Origin: Chondrus crispus
Lineage: Eukaryota; Rhodophyta; Florideophyceae; Gigartinales; Gigartinaceae
Reading direction: 5' to 3'
DNA length: 64,000 nucleotides
Assembly (NCBI RefSeq): GCF_000350225.1
Contig: NW_005178983.1
Coordinates: forward strand, 124,001 to 188,000
A program made the position numbers and the translations under genes. How positions within the stretch are numbered: position 1 is the stretch's first letter; each line of letters starts with the position of its first letter. The notes beneath the pieces were generated by a model, which was not told the origin of the DNA, did no database searches, and worked only from the letters and a program-made list of their open reading frames with translations. Shown here piece by piece: positions 22,119 through 33,128 of this stretch.

Positions 22119-23870
22119 GCTCCGTTGCAATTCCAGCTTGCACTGAAAACGGGAGAGAAATGCGATTCGTGGATACCACGTCACGTCAAGATTTCTTCCG
22201 TCATTTCTCCAGGGCAAGCTCTCTAACCCCAATATCTTCAGATGGTAGGGCTCGAGCCCGCTGAGGACGTCGCGTGTAAGCCAACTTCGGTGAAGTAACA
22301 AAACATTCGTCAATGCCGTCGGCCACGTGGCACATACCTAAAAACCGTCATCCACAACCCGAAAGAAAAATTGCGACGGCCAAAACGCGACGGCAAACGT
22401 ACTGCAATCAAGACGAATTACTCACAGAACCAGGGTCGATCCAGGCTCAAACAATATATAAAGGTTTGAATACGATATCCTCCGACATAACCTCTTTGCT
22501 TACAGTAGCATCTCCTTCGTCTACAATAATTTCAACAACCTCGTCCGCCGAGCTGTTGAGCCGGCGACGCTTCCGTGACGATTCCAGTTTGTGGCCTGTG
22601 GTCCTACGTTTGAGAGCCTCCCCATCATCCCCTTCCACATATCAGCAATTCAATAAAAATATAGAAGAATGCGAGTTAGTTGAAAGAAGATCAATGATAA
22701 TGTCAAGTTATGGTTCTCAATAGAAACTATTTTGCACATGCTTGTTACAAGTTCTAAATATTTTTTGGGTTACAGCCGCTGAAATCGTCATTGGAGTGAA
22801 AATGACTTCCAGATCCACTTTTTCAGTTATTTCTCGGTCTTAGATTCCGGCCGCAGGAGTTCTACGGGCTTCGATCGCTTTTTGAGGCGCGTCTCTGTGA
22901 CGGGGAGGAGGTTTCACGGAGTATGAAGTGCTGTATGGAGAGTTGCGAGTGTGGGTTGCACAGCCTTCCGGTAGATGTAAAGGGAGCGGAGGAGGGACCG
23001 AGAGTCTCGATATGGAACCCGCTTTGCGTCAGAATATGGCTATCCTCGTGTACTTACCGAACCGGTGAGACCATAAACATGGCGTAATGCAAATACTCTA
23101 AACTGCAAAACCAAAAATGGCACGATTACGTTCAGATTCTCCCATGACATTACGGAAATCCAGAAACATTCCCAAATATTTTCATCTGGTTAGAGACAAT
23201 AAGAATCGACAAGCAATAAATAGAAATTCAAAAACTATGGAGCACGAAAGTTGTGGAATGCCTTTTTAGTAACGAAAGTCAGGTTTCGGTCGTTGTTCTT
23301 ATGGCATAAGCTTCTTTTCATTGAAGGTATTCGAAGAAGTCTTTGTTTGGGATGAAAGAGCTCGACAATATGGGTGTCGGAATATTTTTCATGTAATCAT
23401 CGGTTACGTGTTTTGGAGTTGCAGGCCCCCAATGTGCGAAACTATCGAAAACAACGACAATTTCGTGTATTTATGGCCATATTTCTGACTTTTTGGTAGT
23501 TACCTGATCTTTCGGCCCTGAATACATCTGCGTCGCACCTTACAGTGTCTAGTCGAAACTTTATTTGGAAGTACTGTTCTGATGTTTCTTAAATTTTGAT
23601 CTTCAACTTCAGAGTAAAGTGGAAATTCGGCCCAAACATGTATTACCACGGATTGCAGCATTTTTTTACCAGAAGGGCGGACAAATTGGAAGAATAAGCT
23701 TTCGCACTGTAATTGAAGACACAACGAGTGTAAGAGTTTGGTTTCACATGGAAGTATGATACGTCAGACCGTTCATTCCTGCCCTCTACTTTCCAGTGTC
23801 TAAATATTATGATGTCAAGCCGGTGTTGAAATTCATCTTCATGCCACCCCACATGATTGAATTCGTTGCC
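22119..23870. other. no recognised gene
   Basis: AT-rich flank between E2 and the DIRS-type unit. The minus-strand ORF 22447-22638 encodes a small basic and acidic peptide with a nuclear-localisation-like run (SSRKRRRLNSSADE), possibly a fragment of a transposon protein. Nothing else is supportable. Confidence 0.35.
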
Positions 23871-25340
23871 CGACCGCTAACCCAACGACGTCTTTCAACG
23901 TCGAGTGCTGCCCTACATCGGCGACCTTCTTCTTGCGCCCTCGCCGGGTTCGCGTCTTTCTACTGCGAGAGACTGTCGTCCGGCGCGAGATCGGTTGGAC
24001 GCGCTGTTCGGGAGGTTGGTTTTGACGCGCCACGCTACGAAAGGGTGTTGGGAGGGCTCGTCGTGGCTGGATCATCTGGGGCTACACATCGACACCGCTG
24101 CGATGGAGGAGTACATCGCGGAGGGCAAGGGGGAGAAGATGATAAGTAGGTCGCGTGCCATGCTGCTTCTGGCGCAACGGAACCGGAGATGGGTATCGTA
24201 GGACAGGTTGGGACACTTCTGCAGCGTCGCAGTGTCACCTGCACTTTCCCTTCCTCTTTCTCGCTTCTACACGGGCTCGCTGTACTTCGACATGTCGCCT
24301 GCCGAGCGCAGTGGCCCGGACGGGGCGGAGCACGATACGGATATGCAATTGCGGTGCGACAGGGAAATTTTGAGGCTCTCCGCAGGAGTCTGCGAAGCGG
24401 GGCCCGCCGCAGGGTCCGAAAAATAGAGACACGTGTACAAGTGTCCAATGCGTTTGCAAAGCCGTGTCTGGCTGTCTCGGCATTCGCTTCGCGATTTAGC
24501 GTACTGGCGTTCGTTGGCCAGAGGGGAGGGGCGAGACTTGCGCCGACTGGAGCCGGATCTGACCATGCACAGCGACACCGCAGATGTGAGCTGAGGAGAG
24601 ACACTTGGCGATCTACAGGAGGCCGGTACCCCAGGTTTTTGGGAGGGTCGCGGTTTCTGGGCGGCTCAAGACCGGGGGGAGAGCATTACCTTGAAGGAGC
24701 TACGTGCCGTGCGGCTGTTACTGCGGAGGCACATCGCTGCATACGTGTCCGAGCCGCACGTTAGCCGTCTGCTACTGCACGAGGACAACCAAGCGGTGAT
24801 CTACGTCCTCAAGGCGATGTTTTCTGCGTTCATACCGCTGATGGTCGGCCTGGGCCGCCTCCAGTGTACGACGTCGGTGCGGGGGGTCGCAACCCAGGCA
24901 CGTTGGCTCCCCTCCGCGGTGAACCGTTACGGGGATGCCCTGTCCTGGACGTGGGACTCAGGGGATGCGAGGGCTACGGGGTCGCTGTTGGGGTCAATCC
25001 GGCGCGAATATCACTTGGACCGCGTCGTGATCTCCCGACGCCCAATAGTGCAGACATTCGGGGCCCGCGAAAAGTACCTCACCACCCAAATGGAGGAGTT
25101 CTGGTGCGACTGTGGAACCCGCCCTTCAACGTGCTCCTAGTTGTGGTGAGGATGATCACGTCGGATGAGGGGCGCGGTGTGCTACTCGCTCCGAACTGGC
25201 CAGCGCAAGCGTGGTTCGCGCGCTTCAAAGAGCTAGCGTGCGACCTCCACATCCTCCATCCCAGCACCGACGTCCTGCAGCTTCTAGAAAGCTCACGGCC
25301 GATAAACGCCGGTTGGGAAGTCGTGCTGGAGGCCATCGCG
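23871..25340 (+). pseudogene. DIRS-type retroelement: RT palm end, RNase H and downstream domain
   Basis: One frame runs from LPYIGDLLLAPS, the RT catalytic box with Gly in place of the first Asp of YIDD, through LDHLGLHIDTAAMEEYIAEG and FCSVAVSPALSLPLSRFYTG. It continues to an RNase H (MHSDTADV, stop, GETLGDLQEAG; ITLKELRAVRLLLRRHI; LLLHEDNQAVIYVL; ARWLPSAVNRYGDALS). This order and these motifs are typical of DIRS/PAT-like elements. A shifted frame continues LVRLWNPPFNVLLVVVRMI and GVLLAPNWPAQAWFARFKEL. Stops lie at 24199, 24424, 24594 and 25138. The 5' portion (gag, RT fingers) is missing. Confidence 0.78.
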
Positions 25341-25349
25341 TAAGGGAGC

Positions 25350-26171
25350 TGTGGACGGTTGAAATACGCGCTGTGTTGCTCTCGCGCACGGGTGAGGGTG
25401 GGACGGGTACAGCGCAGAAGGCGGCGGATCTGTTAGTGAGCCAAGGGTGGGCAGCGCAGACATGGGTGACAGGGAGCAGTCAGGTAAACATGGGGCTCAT
25501 GTTCCGCGACGAAGAGGAACGCGATGCGCTGCCTGCGATGGAGGGGTATGTGTTGGATGACTTGGGGTTCATGTTCTTGGAGGAGCGCGTCGGGCCGTCG
25601 TCTGTGCGGCAGTACGTGTCGGCTGTCTCACGCTTTCACAAGCTGGAGGGGCTTGAGTCGCCCACGCGCACACCGTTGGTCAATGCGATGATACAGGCCT
25701 ACATATGCAAAATATCATCTCACGGCCGTCTCAATGACGCCTGTCGGACTGAGCGCCACTGGAATGCAGCGGATCTTGACACAAGGGCTCAAATCATCTG
25801 TTGTGGAAGACGTCCGGCACTGCAGTATGGTTGTATTTGCTTTTATATTTCATTTCCACACCATATCAGCGGCGCACATGGCCGAAGGTACCATTACAGT
25901 CACGCCGTCGGCTATAACGGTCATCCTGACACGTCGCAAGCGGCAACAATCCCACCGACGCCACTTGCATCTCAGGTACCTATGCAACCCCGCTTGGCCC
26001 GCCTGGACCAGCCCTATCGACTTGCGACTCTAATGGTATGCCGTCAGTCCCTCGATCTACGGCTTCTACAACCTCCGCGCTGGTGCCCGCCTCGGTACCG
26101 CCCACCTTAGCGCGGCTGTAAACCGCGCCCTACATATTACGGGCACCAAAGCCCCGCCGGGACACTACTAC
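25350..26171 (+). pseudogene. DIRS-type tyrosine recombinase, N-terminal and box A part
   Basis: The frame carries a SAM-like core-binding domain (SSVRQYVSAVSRFHKLEGLE, then TPLVNAMIQAYI). After a frame change near 25735 it has a catalytic-domain start: GMQRILTQGLKSS, then VVFAFIFHFHTISAAHMAEG. The position of the box A Arg is His (FHFHTISA). TRRKRQQSH and GTKAPPGHYY follow. The sequence is cut at 26171 by E3, and the remaining box B and nucleophile are at 31204-31340. Such recombinases integrate circular retroelement DNA without target duplications (family knowledge). Confidence 0.75.
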
Positions 26172-26493
26172 TGTGAAATGATATATGCATATGCGAGCAG
26201 GTTTGAAACATGCCCTACAGCACGCGCTGTTATCACGTGCGAGGGACAAACTTGCCTCTGTTTTTAGTGTTACTGGTTTAGTTGAGTAGTATATAAGGCA
26301 GGTACCGAGAAGCTAGTGCTCAGACGTTCCACGAGGACAGGTTGAACGTTTCTGGTCTGAACTAAACCCTTTCGGAACGGACTTCCGACCACACGGAGGT
26401 TCGGACGGGTTCGAGAAGTCGGTCGAAGGGTTTTCCCAACATCAATAAATCGTTTAATTTATTCCTTTAATTTTCTTGGGACGAAATCCCATA
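26172..26493 (+). repeat. E3 5' LTR
   Basis: A 322-bp LTR, TGTGAAATG...ATCCCATA, with the final CA mutated to TA. TATA-like GTATATAAGG lies at about 26290, and an AATAAA-type signal at about 26443. Confidence 0.9.
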
Positions 26494-27913
26494 TTGATCA
26501 ATCGCGATTTTTTCCGTTACCTTTTTATTTCCGCCCTTTTTATTGGCTCCACGGACATCCGCCGCCGTCTCCGAACTTCTCCCTTGCGCAAGGGAAAGCT
26601 CTCCACTCCTAACCGAATCCACTCCGGCCCTTGACACCCCGCATGTTTCCCTTACTCTCTCTTCACGCCCGTCGCCCTGCTTGTTCCCGCTAGCGCTCGC
26701 TTCTCGCCACCGCATCGCGCCCTCGCTCGCCACAACCGCGCTCTCTCGTTTGTCTTCCCCGTGCTCTCTTGCTGATCGCCGCCGCGCGCTCTCGCTGGTC
26801 GCTGCCGCCACGCTCTCGCTGGTCGCCGCCGCTCCGTGCTCCTGCTTGGCCTGTGCCGCCGCTGCGCCGCAGTCGTTCGTCGCCGCCGGTCGCTCCCGCT
26901 GCAGTCGGGCTTTCGCTGCCGCTCGCGCCTCGCCGCCGCAGCCGTTAGTCGAAGCCCGCCCCTCACGCTACAGTCAGGCTTTCGCAGCCGCTCGCGCCCG
27001 CCGCCGCGCTTCCACTCGCACCCCTCCGCCGCGCCGCTGATGTCACACTGCTGCGCGCCAACGCCCGCAGCTACCGCTCGTGTCTGGCCTGCGTCGTTGC
27101 TGCTACAACGCCGTCGCGACCGCTGCTCTCGCTGCTACCTGGTCTAAGGCGCAGCTGCCCAGCCGCCGCGGCGCCGCTCGCCGCTTACGCTCGTCGCTTC
27201 CGGTCGGCCTGCGCCGCCGCTGTCCCGTGCACGCTCCGTTTTTGTGTGCATCTTACGGTTGGTTTTGGAGAAACGGTTGGGTCTGGGATATTGTTGTAAG
27301 GGACTGAAGGCCTAGTTGTTGGGTCTTGGATATTGGCGGAAAGGACTGAAGGCCTAGTTGTTGGGGTGCGTGCAGGCTAGGGAAGTGGTATTGCTTTTAC
27401 TTTGATCCAGAGCGGTTGACCCGGAATTAATACGCAGTGACGCGACGCAGGCAACTCCAACCGGCAGTGTGAACCTCTCCAGTAGGGAAAGCCACCGGTC
27501 CTTTTTAGGGCAGATAACGGTGTCGACCCTCTGTGGTCTGGTGTTTCTGGCCGTGGGAATCCTCTCGGGTGTTGTGCACTAATTAGGTCGAGGTTTTATC
27601 GCTGAACGAGCTGTCGCGCGTGCACCACGCAAGAAACTAGACACCCTTTAAGGCCTGTGTACCGGCTGGTGTGGACGTTTCGTACGGATCATCGCGTCCA
27701 CTCTAGTAACGCAAGAGTGGGTAGAGTGCGGTAGTCGTTTCCTGACCCGGACAGGCTCTGGGCGTCAGAGGTCGGACCTCTTCTACCTGCAAGAGCTGCA
27801 AGCCCCGAGGGTCGGACCCTAACAAGTTCAGCCGATCGCAGACCAAACCACTAATAGACTGTGTTTCTTCCGGTAGACACCACGCTACCGACTATTACAA
27901 CCACTGTTCCAAA
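26494..27913. other. E3 5' leader (long, GC-rich)
   Basis: About 1.4 kb lies between LTR and gag. 26540-27240 is rich in CGCTCTCGCTGGTCGC-like iterations, and long overlapping ORFs there (26543-27040 and its antisense partners) look compositional. It resembles the E2 leader in reverse. 26494-26502 is the candidate primer site. I see no gene. Confidence 0.5.
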
Positions 27914-29300
27914 ATGCCGCCGACTCCGTCCACCACAGGAGCCGGGCTATCCGAAAGCGGGCAACCTTCACATTCCGCTCCTGCCGAACCCCAACATGCT
28001 TTTATGAAAGGCATATCAAGTGAGACGTTGGGTGCCCTTACCAGTCTGCAAAATGGTTTCATAGCCTCAATCAGATATCTTGAAGGGAACCCGGAACTCA
28101 CAGGTCTCCAATTGAAGCGAGCCATCGCAGATATGTTCCCACCCCCCTCACTTTACCGACAAGAGATATGCGACATCCCTGCAGTTCTAATTGAACTTCG
28201 GAACTTTCTCGATAGCCGAGGTGGAAATTTGCAACAACACTCATCCCACCGGGTCACCATGACTTTGGCACACGGCCTTTACGAAGAGGCCGAAGACACG
28301 CAGGCAACGATTGAAATGGCACGTGAAATCGTCATTGCTGGCAGATGACCTCGGTCAGCTGCTTCACGTTCAAACAGAAGAGAAGACACGCAGCCAGCCT
28401 CTCAGGTGACAACACCGACCTCCACGAACTACATCTGTGCAGAAAACGTTGCACATAATGTAGCTGTGAGGCTTAAAGACAGGGACAAACCGTTTTCTGG
28501 AGACTTAGGTGACTGTTGGATGGAGTACGTGGACGACTATCTGCAGCTTTGTCGGCACTACGCCCAATCTCCTTCCCAGAAACTGCAGTATCTTCACAAC
28601 CTACTCTAGGGAGACGCAAAGAGATACTACCTGGACAAGGCAGATGGATGTGCCACCAATTTCCAACAGGCCATTCAAATGCCGGAAAGCGAATACAACT
28701 CTGCTGTACGGCAGAGTAAGGTTAAAAACTACTTAAGCTCTCTTCGTGTCACTTCTTTTGCCTCCCAGGGCACTGAAATGTCTGATGCTCTTGCGAGAGT
28801 GTACAGGTCTATCATAAAGCTTTCAAGGCAGGCCCCCAAATCTCACCAGGGGGACGCGCATAAGGTGGAATTCCTGCAGAACACTGTTGTCGGGACTCCT
28901 TGGTCAAGTGAACCACTGAGAAGAGTGGCAACGCACCAACTGGCATTTCAGCAGCTTTACGCAGAGCTGGAAGCAGCTCTTCAGTTGCGCAAGGAATCTA
29001 ACCTAGCCATGCTACGAGACCGTGCTCAACTGGGGCGAAGAACAATCCCTGAAGACGGTTCTGCAAGGTTTGTGTACGCCGGACAAGGACGCTACTATCA
29101 TGGTACGGCTTCTACCCATATAGGCAAGGCTAGAAAGCCATACAGACCATCCTCTGCTTCTAGAAGGACTGGAGAGAAGCCTGCTTACACGGGACGGTTT
29201 GATCCCTCTCAATTTCTGGATGCTTTAATTGTAGTGTCAAGCATCTTGTAAAGGACTGTACCCCGTACAGTCCTTTACCTGAAAAATCTCGAGCAGCCGC
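27914..29300 (+). pseudogene. E3 gag with a CX2CX3HX4C knuckle
   Basis: The first ORF (27914-28348) starts MPPTPSTTGAG and includes TLAHGLYEEAEDTQATIEMA. Frames shift and resume at DRDKPFSGDLGDCWMEYVDD (28406-28609), a gag-core start. They continue as VYRSIIKLSRQAPKSHQGDA, TVVGTPW and PLRRVATHQLAFQQLYAELE (28679-29251). In another frame the knuckle reads C-F-N-C-S-V-K-H-L-V-K-D-C at about 29231-29269, one residue shorter than canonical between Cys and His. A hairpin covers its end. The following KPIAVHHVLAHLRQ matches the E2 gag tail. Confidence 0.72.
29248..29278. repeat. hairpin at the E3 gag knuckle
   Basis: 14-bp perfect arms (29248-29261 and 29265-29278) with a CCC loop. It sits at the same gag position as the unrelated 24-bp hairpin of E2. 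Confidence 0.85.
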
Positions 29301-29589
29301 ACGGAGGATGGAGTTTTATTCGAAGAAGGCAAACACAAAACCCATCGCGGTGCATCATGTTCTAGCACATCTACGCCAGTAGTTGGACTGCACACGAACT
29401 GATGACCCTGAGGAAGTAACCGAATGTAACCACGTAAGCATATTCGAGAGTATCCTGAGACAAGAAAACTTGGAACCGGAAGTTGAGTCAGAGGATGTGG
29501 GACTCCCCCATATTCAGACGAGCATACAAACCATGTCCAGGTGACTAGAAAGACTTGCAGAATATCAGAGAGAAGAAAACATTACAACT

Positions 29590-30910
29590 CTTCGCCAAAG
29601 CTCAACCAGAATAATTTTATCCGTCGCAGCCCTTATGAACTTTCGCATTTTTTCACACGATTTGACACAGGCGTACCTACATAGTGACGAGACACTTACA
29701 AGGCAAGTGTTTTTATTGCCCAAAAGGAAGGATATGGAACACTTTGGAATTTCAGAGGGCGAAATTCTGGAACTGCTTAGACCAATCTACGGCATGACGG
29801 ACGCTGGCGACTATTGGGGAGTCACAGTAGATAACCATGCAAAAAACGACCTGGGACTTGTTCTAATCCTGGGGGAGCCGTCGTTATACATAAAACGTAA
29901 CGATGAAGACGCTGACGGATTGCGTGGTCTGTGTTTCAACGATGGATTTCTGGCAGGAAATGAAAAAATGCAAGACCTGACAAAACAAACTCTGGTCAAA
30001 TTTGAGTCTAGATCTCGGGAATGGGACATTTTTGACTTCTTCGGAACAAGTATCGTAACTGTCGCTCGGGCCAATACAAAATCACGCAAGAAGCCTACAT
30101 CCATAAGTTGAAGCCATTACCTCTGGATGCCTCGAACGAGCGGTTTCGATCCTATCGGGCAGTATTGGCTTGGGTTGGGTGCACAAAACCTGATGGCATC
30201 TGTGCAATTAACGAAGTACCCCAAGTAACCCCAAAGACATTTACCAAAGACAAAATCAAGACTTTCAATACTGCGATCAAACATCGTCAGCAGTCTGCAA
30301 GCCGATGTCTCTCATATTCACCTTTAAACAAGGATAGTCTTCATACCAGAGTTTATGCAGACGCATCTTTCGCTGGTAACGACCACCTTTCATCGCATTT
30401 GGGTTCCATTATCCGGCTTTGTGATTCTTCCAACCGTGCACAAGTACTCGAGTACTCGACTAAGAAGTCCAAGAGAATCGTGAGATCCAAATTGGGGGGA
30501 GAAATTATGCATTTGCGGAAGGATTTCATAGGGCATTTGTCTTACGTCATGACCTCCGGACCATTTTTACACAAGATATTCCGCTTCATATGTTTACTGA
30601 TTCCCCTCAAATGTTTGACGTGGTCACAAAGGGATCGTATACAACCAAGAAAAGGTTGATGATTGACACAGCCTCAGCCCGTCAGAGCCATAACCGAGAG
30701 GAGATTTCACATGTGGGACTCGTTTCTTCAGAGAACAATATTGCTGATGGTTTAACAAAGGCAAAACCTAATGAAGCCCTAAATAAGCAACTTGATTCCG
30801 GTTTCGACCTTACTCCAGTCCGAAAATGGATCGTTAGGACCCCGGAAAGTTCTCTACTCGGGGGAAATGGGCAGTGTGAAAATGATATACGAATATGCAG
30901 GCAGGTTTGA
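29590..30910 (+). pseudogene. E3 reverse transcriptase C-terminal part and RNase H
   Basis: From TTLRQSSTRIILSVAALMNF the sequence is copia-type RT: SHDLTQAYLHSDETLTRQVF, then LLRPIYGMTDAGDYWGVT. The catalytic box is degenerate (RGLCFNDGFLAGN where YVDD is expected). After a frame change near 30105 come RVYADASFAGNDHLSSHLGS and KLGGEIMHLRKDFI. After another near 30590 come MFTDSPQMFDVV, KKRLMIDTASARQSHNREE and SENNIADGLTKAK. The last frame ends inside the 3' LTR at 30910. The element could be mobilised only in trans. Confidence 0.8.
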
Positions 30911-31198
30911 AACATGCCCTACAGCACGCGCTGTTATCACGGGCGAGAGACAAACTTGCCTCTGTTTTTGGAGTTACTGAGTTAGTTGAGTAGTATATAA
31001 GGCAGGTACCGAGCACCTAGTGCTCAGACGTTCCACGAGGACAGGTTGAACGTTTCCGGTCTGAACTAAACCCTTTCGGAACAGACTCCCAACCACACGA
31101 AGGTTTGGACGGGTTCGAGAAGTCGGTCGAAGGCTTTTACTAACATCAACAAATCGTTTAATTTATTCCCTTTAATTTTCTTGGGACGAAATCCCACA
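30875..31198 (+). repeat. E3 3' LTR
   Basis: A 324-bp partner of 26172-26493, with intact TG...CA ends and TATA-like GTATATAAGG. Preceded by the purine tract at 30860-30874. Confidence 0.92.
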
Positions 31199-31203
31199 AC
31201 TAC

Positions 31204-31340
31204 TGGTCGCACAGCGCCCAGATTGGGCGATTCAATGAGCCACTGGGGCAAGGTTTTGGTTCGGCCTGGATAACGAACAAGTTGGATGAGGTGGCGGCTT
31301 GCAGGTTGCAAGTCTACTATGACAGCCGCTTATTTGTCTC
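31204..31340 (+). pseudogene. DIRS-type tyrosine recombinase, box B and nucleophile part
   Basis: Directly after the ACTAC duplication the frame of 26171 continues. WSHSAQIGRFNEPLGQG carries the box B His, with Gln where the second Arg is usual (HxxR). Then comes LQVYYDSRLFV with the candidate nucleophile Tyr. Rejoining in the same frame across a 5-kb insertion confirms the interruption. After about 31340 homology fades. Confidence 0.75.
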
Positions 31341-31742
31341 CGCCGCGTCGAGGTAGTTCTTTGCGCACATGCTGCCGCCCGGCTGCAGCCCTGAGCGCAT
31401 CTACGTTTAACGCTTCTCGTGCCCTCGGTATTCGCGTTGGTGTACACGTTGTGTACGCTGGTGAAGCTGCCACGGGAAAATGCGAGTGACCGTCGAACAC
31501 TTGGCGTCAACCGAGCCGCGCCGTCTCACCCTGCGTGCCGCCTCATCTACAGTACTTAGTGTCAGTGGCTGGTGCGCTGGTCACCTCTCCGCCTTCCCCT
31601 CCTCATGTCTATTTCTCTCCTACCCAGCCCCGCCCCCACTCGGGCCCGCTCTCTCCCTTTCGCTTCACTCACATGTCTTTTCTCTATACTGTGTTGAGTG
31701 TTTTCTCTATACTCTACCTTTCTAATCTACAGACAGTGAGTG

Positions 31743-32327
31743 TGTAGGAATTATGAAGTGTAAGGCGATGTTCCAGTGTGATCTGGAAGTATCAGGAATC
31801 GTCTAGGGTATGCAAGTAACCTTGCTGTGCTGCGCTGGACCCCGCTGTCTGCCCACACACAAGTTACAAGTGTAGTACGGCAGTGCACACAATATGCGCT
31901 GTCCTTGCTGTAATGAGTACATTTAGTATACTCACTTCCTAACATGTAGTTTTATTGGTAGTTGTGTATTTTTCGCTGAGCTGTATAGGTTTTCACCCGA
32001 GGTACTAAGCCACGGTTTCCTGTACTAGCCTAGGTGTTAGAACTCCATAAAAGGTCGAGTTTGTTGTGGCCCTGGAGGACTAATCTCACCCATTTTCAAC
32101 CGAATATCAACGATTAACAACGAGAAGTATTTCCTCAGAAAGAACTAGCCGATCTAATGTTCACTTCGGACAGGCTGTCTCCACCCCCATCGGGGGTACC
32201 GCTTTGGACATCGGCGAGTAGGTGTCCAATCCGAGTTTCATTTTAAAGGGGTGCTCTCAACGAGCACCTATCAAGCTATCTAACCAGCTTTACAGTGTAA
32301 CAGCTGTGAGGCGGGGTTTTTGCTACA
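31743..32327 (+). repeat. probable solo LTR, related TGTAG...CTACA type
   Basis: A 585-bp block begins TGTAGGAATT and ends GTTTTTGCTACA, resembling the ends of copies 1-3. Flanks are GAGTG (31738-31742) and GAGGG (32328-32332), one mismatch. A TATA-like CCATAAAAGG lies at about 32047. The interior is diverged from the other three, so this is less certain. Confidence 0.45.
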
Positions 32328-32661
32328 GAGGGCGTCATTTTGTTGCCGGCCCCCGTCCGATATCGTAGGAGTCGAGTTTGACCGTAAAAGTACCACTGTC
32401 TTCATGCACGCAAAAGGCTCATTATCGCTCTTCATCGCATCTGCACCGCCTGTAGCACTCCTGATGGACCTGTGAGACAGCTATGAACCCAATTCGGACT
32501 ATGTAGACCTCCTCCGCAGGCATGTGTTGAGCTTGTAGACGAGAATTTCGCACGCACTCGCTTTGTTGCCGATCGCGGTAACGGCAACGGGATGATAACC
32601 GGATAACCGGTAGCTTCTACTGTATTTGTAAGTGTACAGTATCTGAGCAGATATTGCCTAT
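32328..32661. other. no recognised gene
   Basis: About 330 bp between the probable solo LTR and the inverted-repeat end at 32662. No supported coding or RNA feature. Confidence 0.3.
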
Positions 32662-32850
32662 ATCTACACCTATAGTTGCAATTAGTGTCGCTGGACACTA
32701 ATTGTACACCTCGATTTTCCACGCAAGTTTTTGAATAGTGTACGATACACTATTTGAACACGGACACTATTTAAAAACGTATTCAAATGGTATCACAGTA
32801 CACTAATACTGCAGTGGGGAATTAGTGTACTGGACACTATTTGCGACACG
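32662..32850 (+). repeat. left inverted terminal and subterminal repeats, matching 39120-39277
   Basis: ATCTACACC...AGTTGCAATTAGTGTC at 32662-32689 is the inverted counterpart of 39248-39277. Inside it are several GGACACTA(A)TT and GTACACTA motifs, also found inside the right end. Together they bracket the transposases between 33.1 and 38.9 kb. Confidence 0.6.
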
Positions 32851-33128
32851 GCAAAAGCGATGCATTGTCGCAAGTGCAGTACCAGTCACAGCCAAGATTA
32901 TCAAACGAAGAGCATAGTTTTACACAGACGGCAACTCAACTATTGTACGAGACTCCAAGTCATCGCCATCGTGCTCATCAATGTCGCCTCCACTTTAATC
33001 CGAGCTGACCTTGCTGCCCGTTTCCGCCCGATCCGCAGAAGCATTTCTCAAATTGATATTTTTATTCAGATCCTGTCCCGTCGTCTCTACCACTACCGTA
33101 GGCGTAGTCAAATGTATCCCTATGCTTT

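Larger units (their letters stand above)
26172..31198 (+). mobile_element. LTR retrotransposon E3, copia family of E2, internally deleted
   Basis: LTRs at 26172-26493 and 30875-31198 are flanked by a perfect duplication, ACTAC (26167-26171 and 31199-31203). The internal domain starts TTGATCAAT as in E2. A clear polypurine tract GGGGGAAATGGGCAG lies directly before the 3' LTR. It encodes gag, then RT and RNase H; protease, integrase and the start of RT are missing between about 29300 and 29590. The LTRs differ at roughly 20 positions by eye, so it is older than E1 and E4. It interrupts the DIRS recombinase. Confidence 0.9.

Noticed and set aside
26543..27040. 165-codon Ala/Ser/Arg-rich ORF
   Set aside because: Part of the E3 leader; composition alone explains it, and antisense frames are equally open.
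30875..30910. Extra C-terminal domain on E3 RNase H
   Set aside because: These codons are read-through of LTR sequence and not a conserved domain.
31360..31490. Continuation of the DIRS recombinase or another gene
   Set aside because: Homology-like motifs end near 31340, and the following frame is short with a generic Ala/Arg composition.
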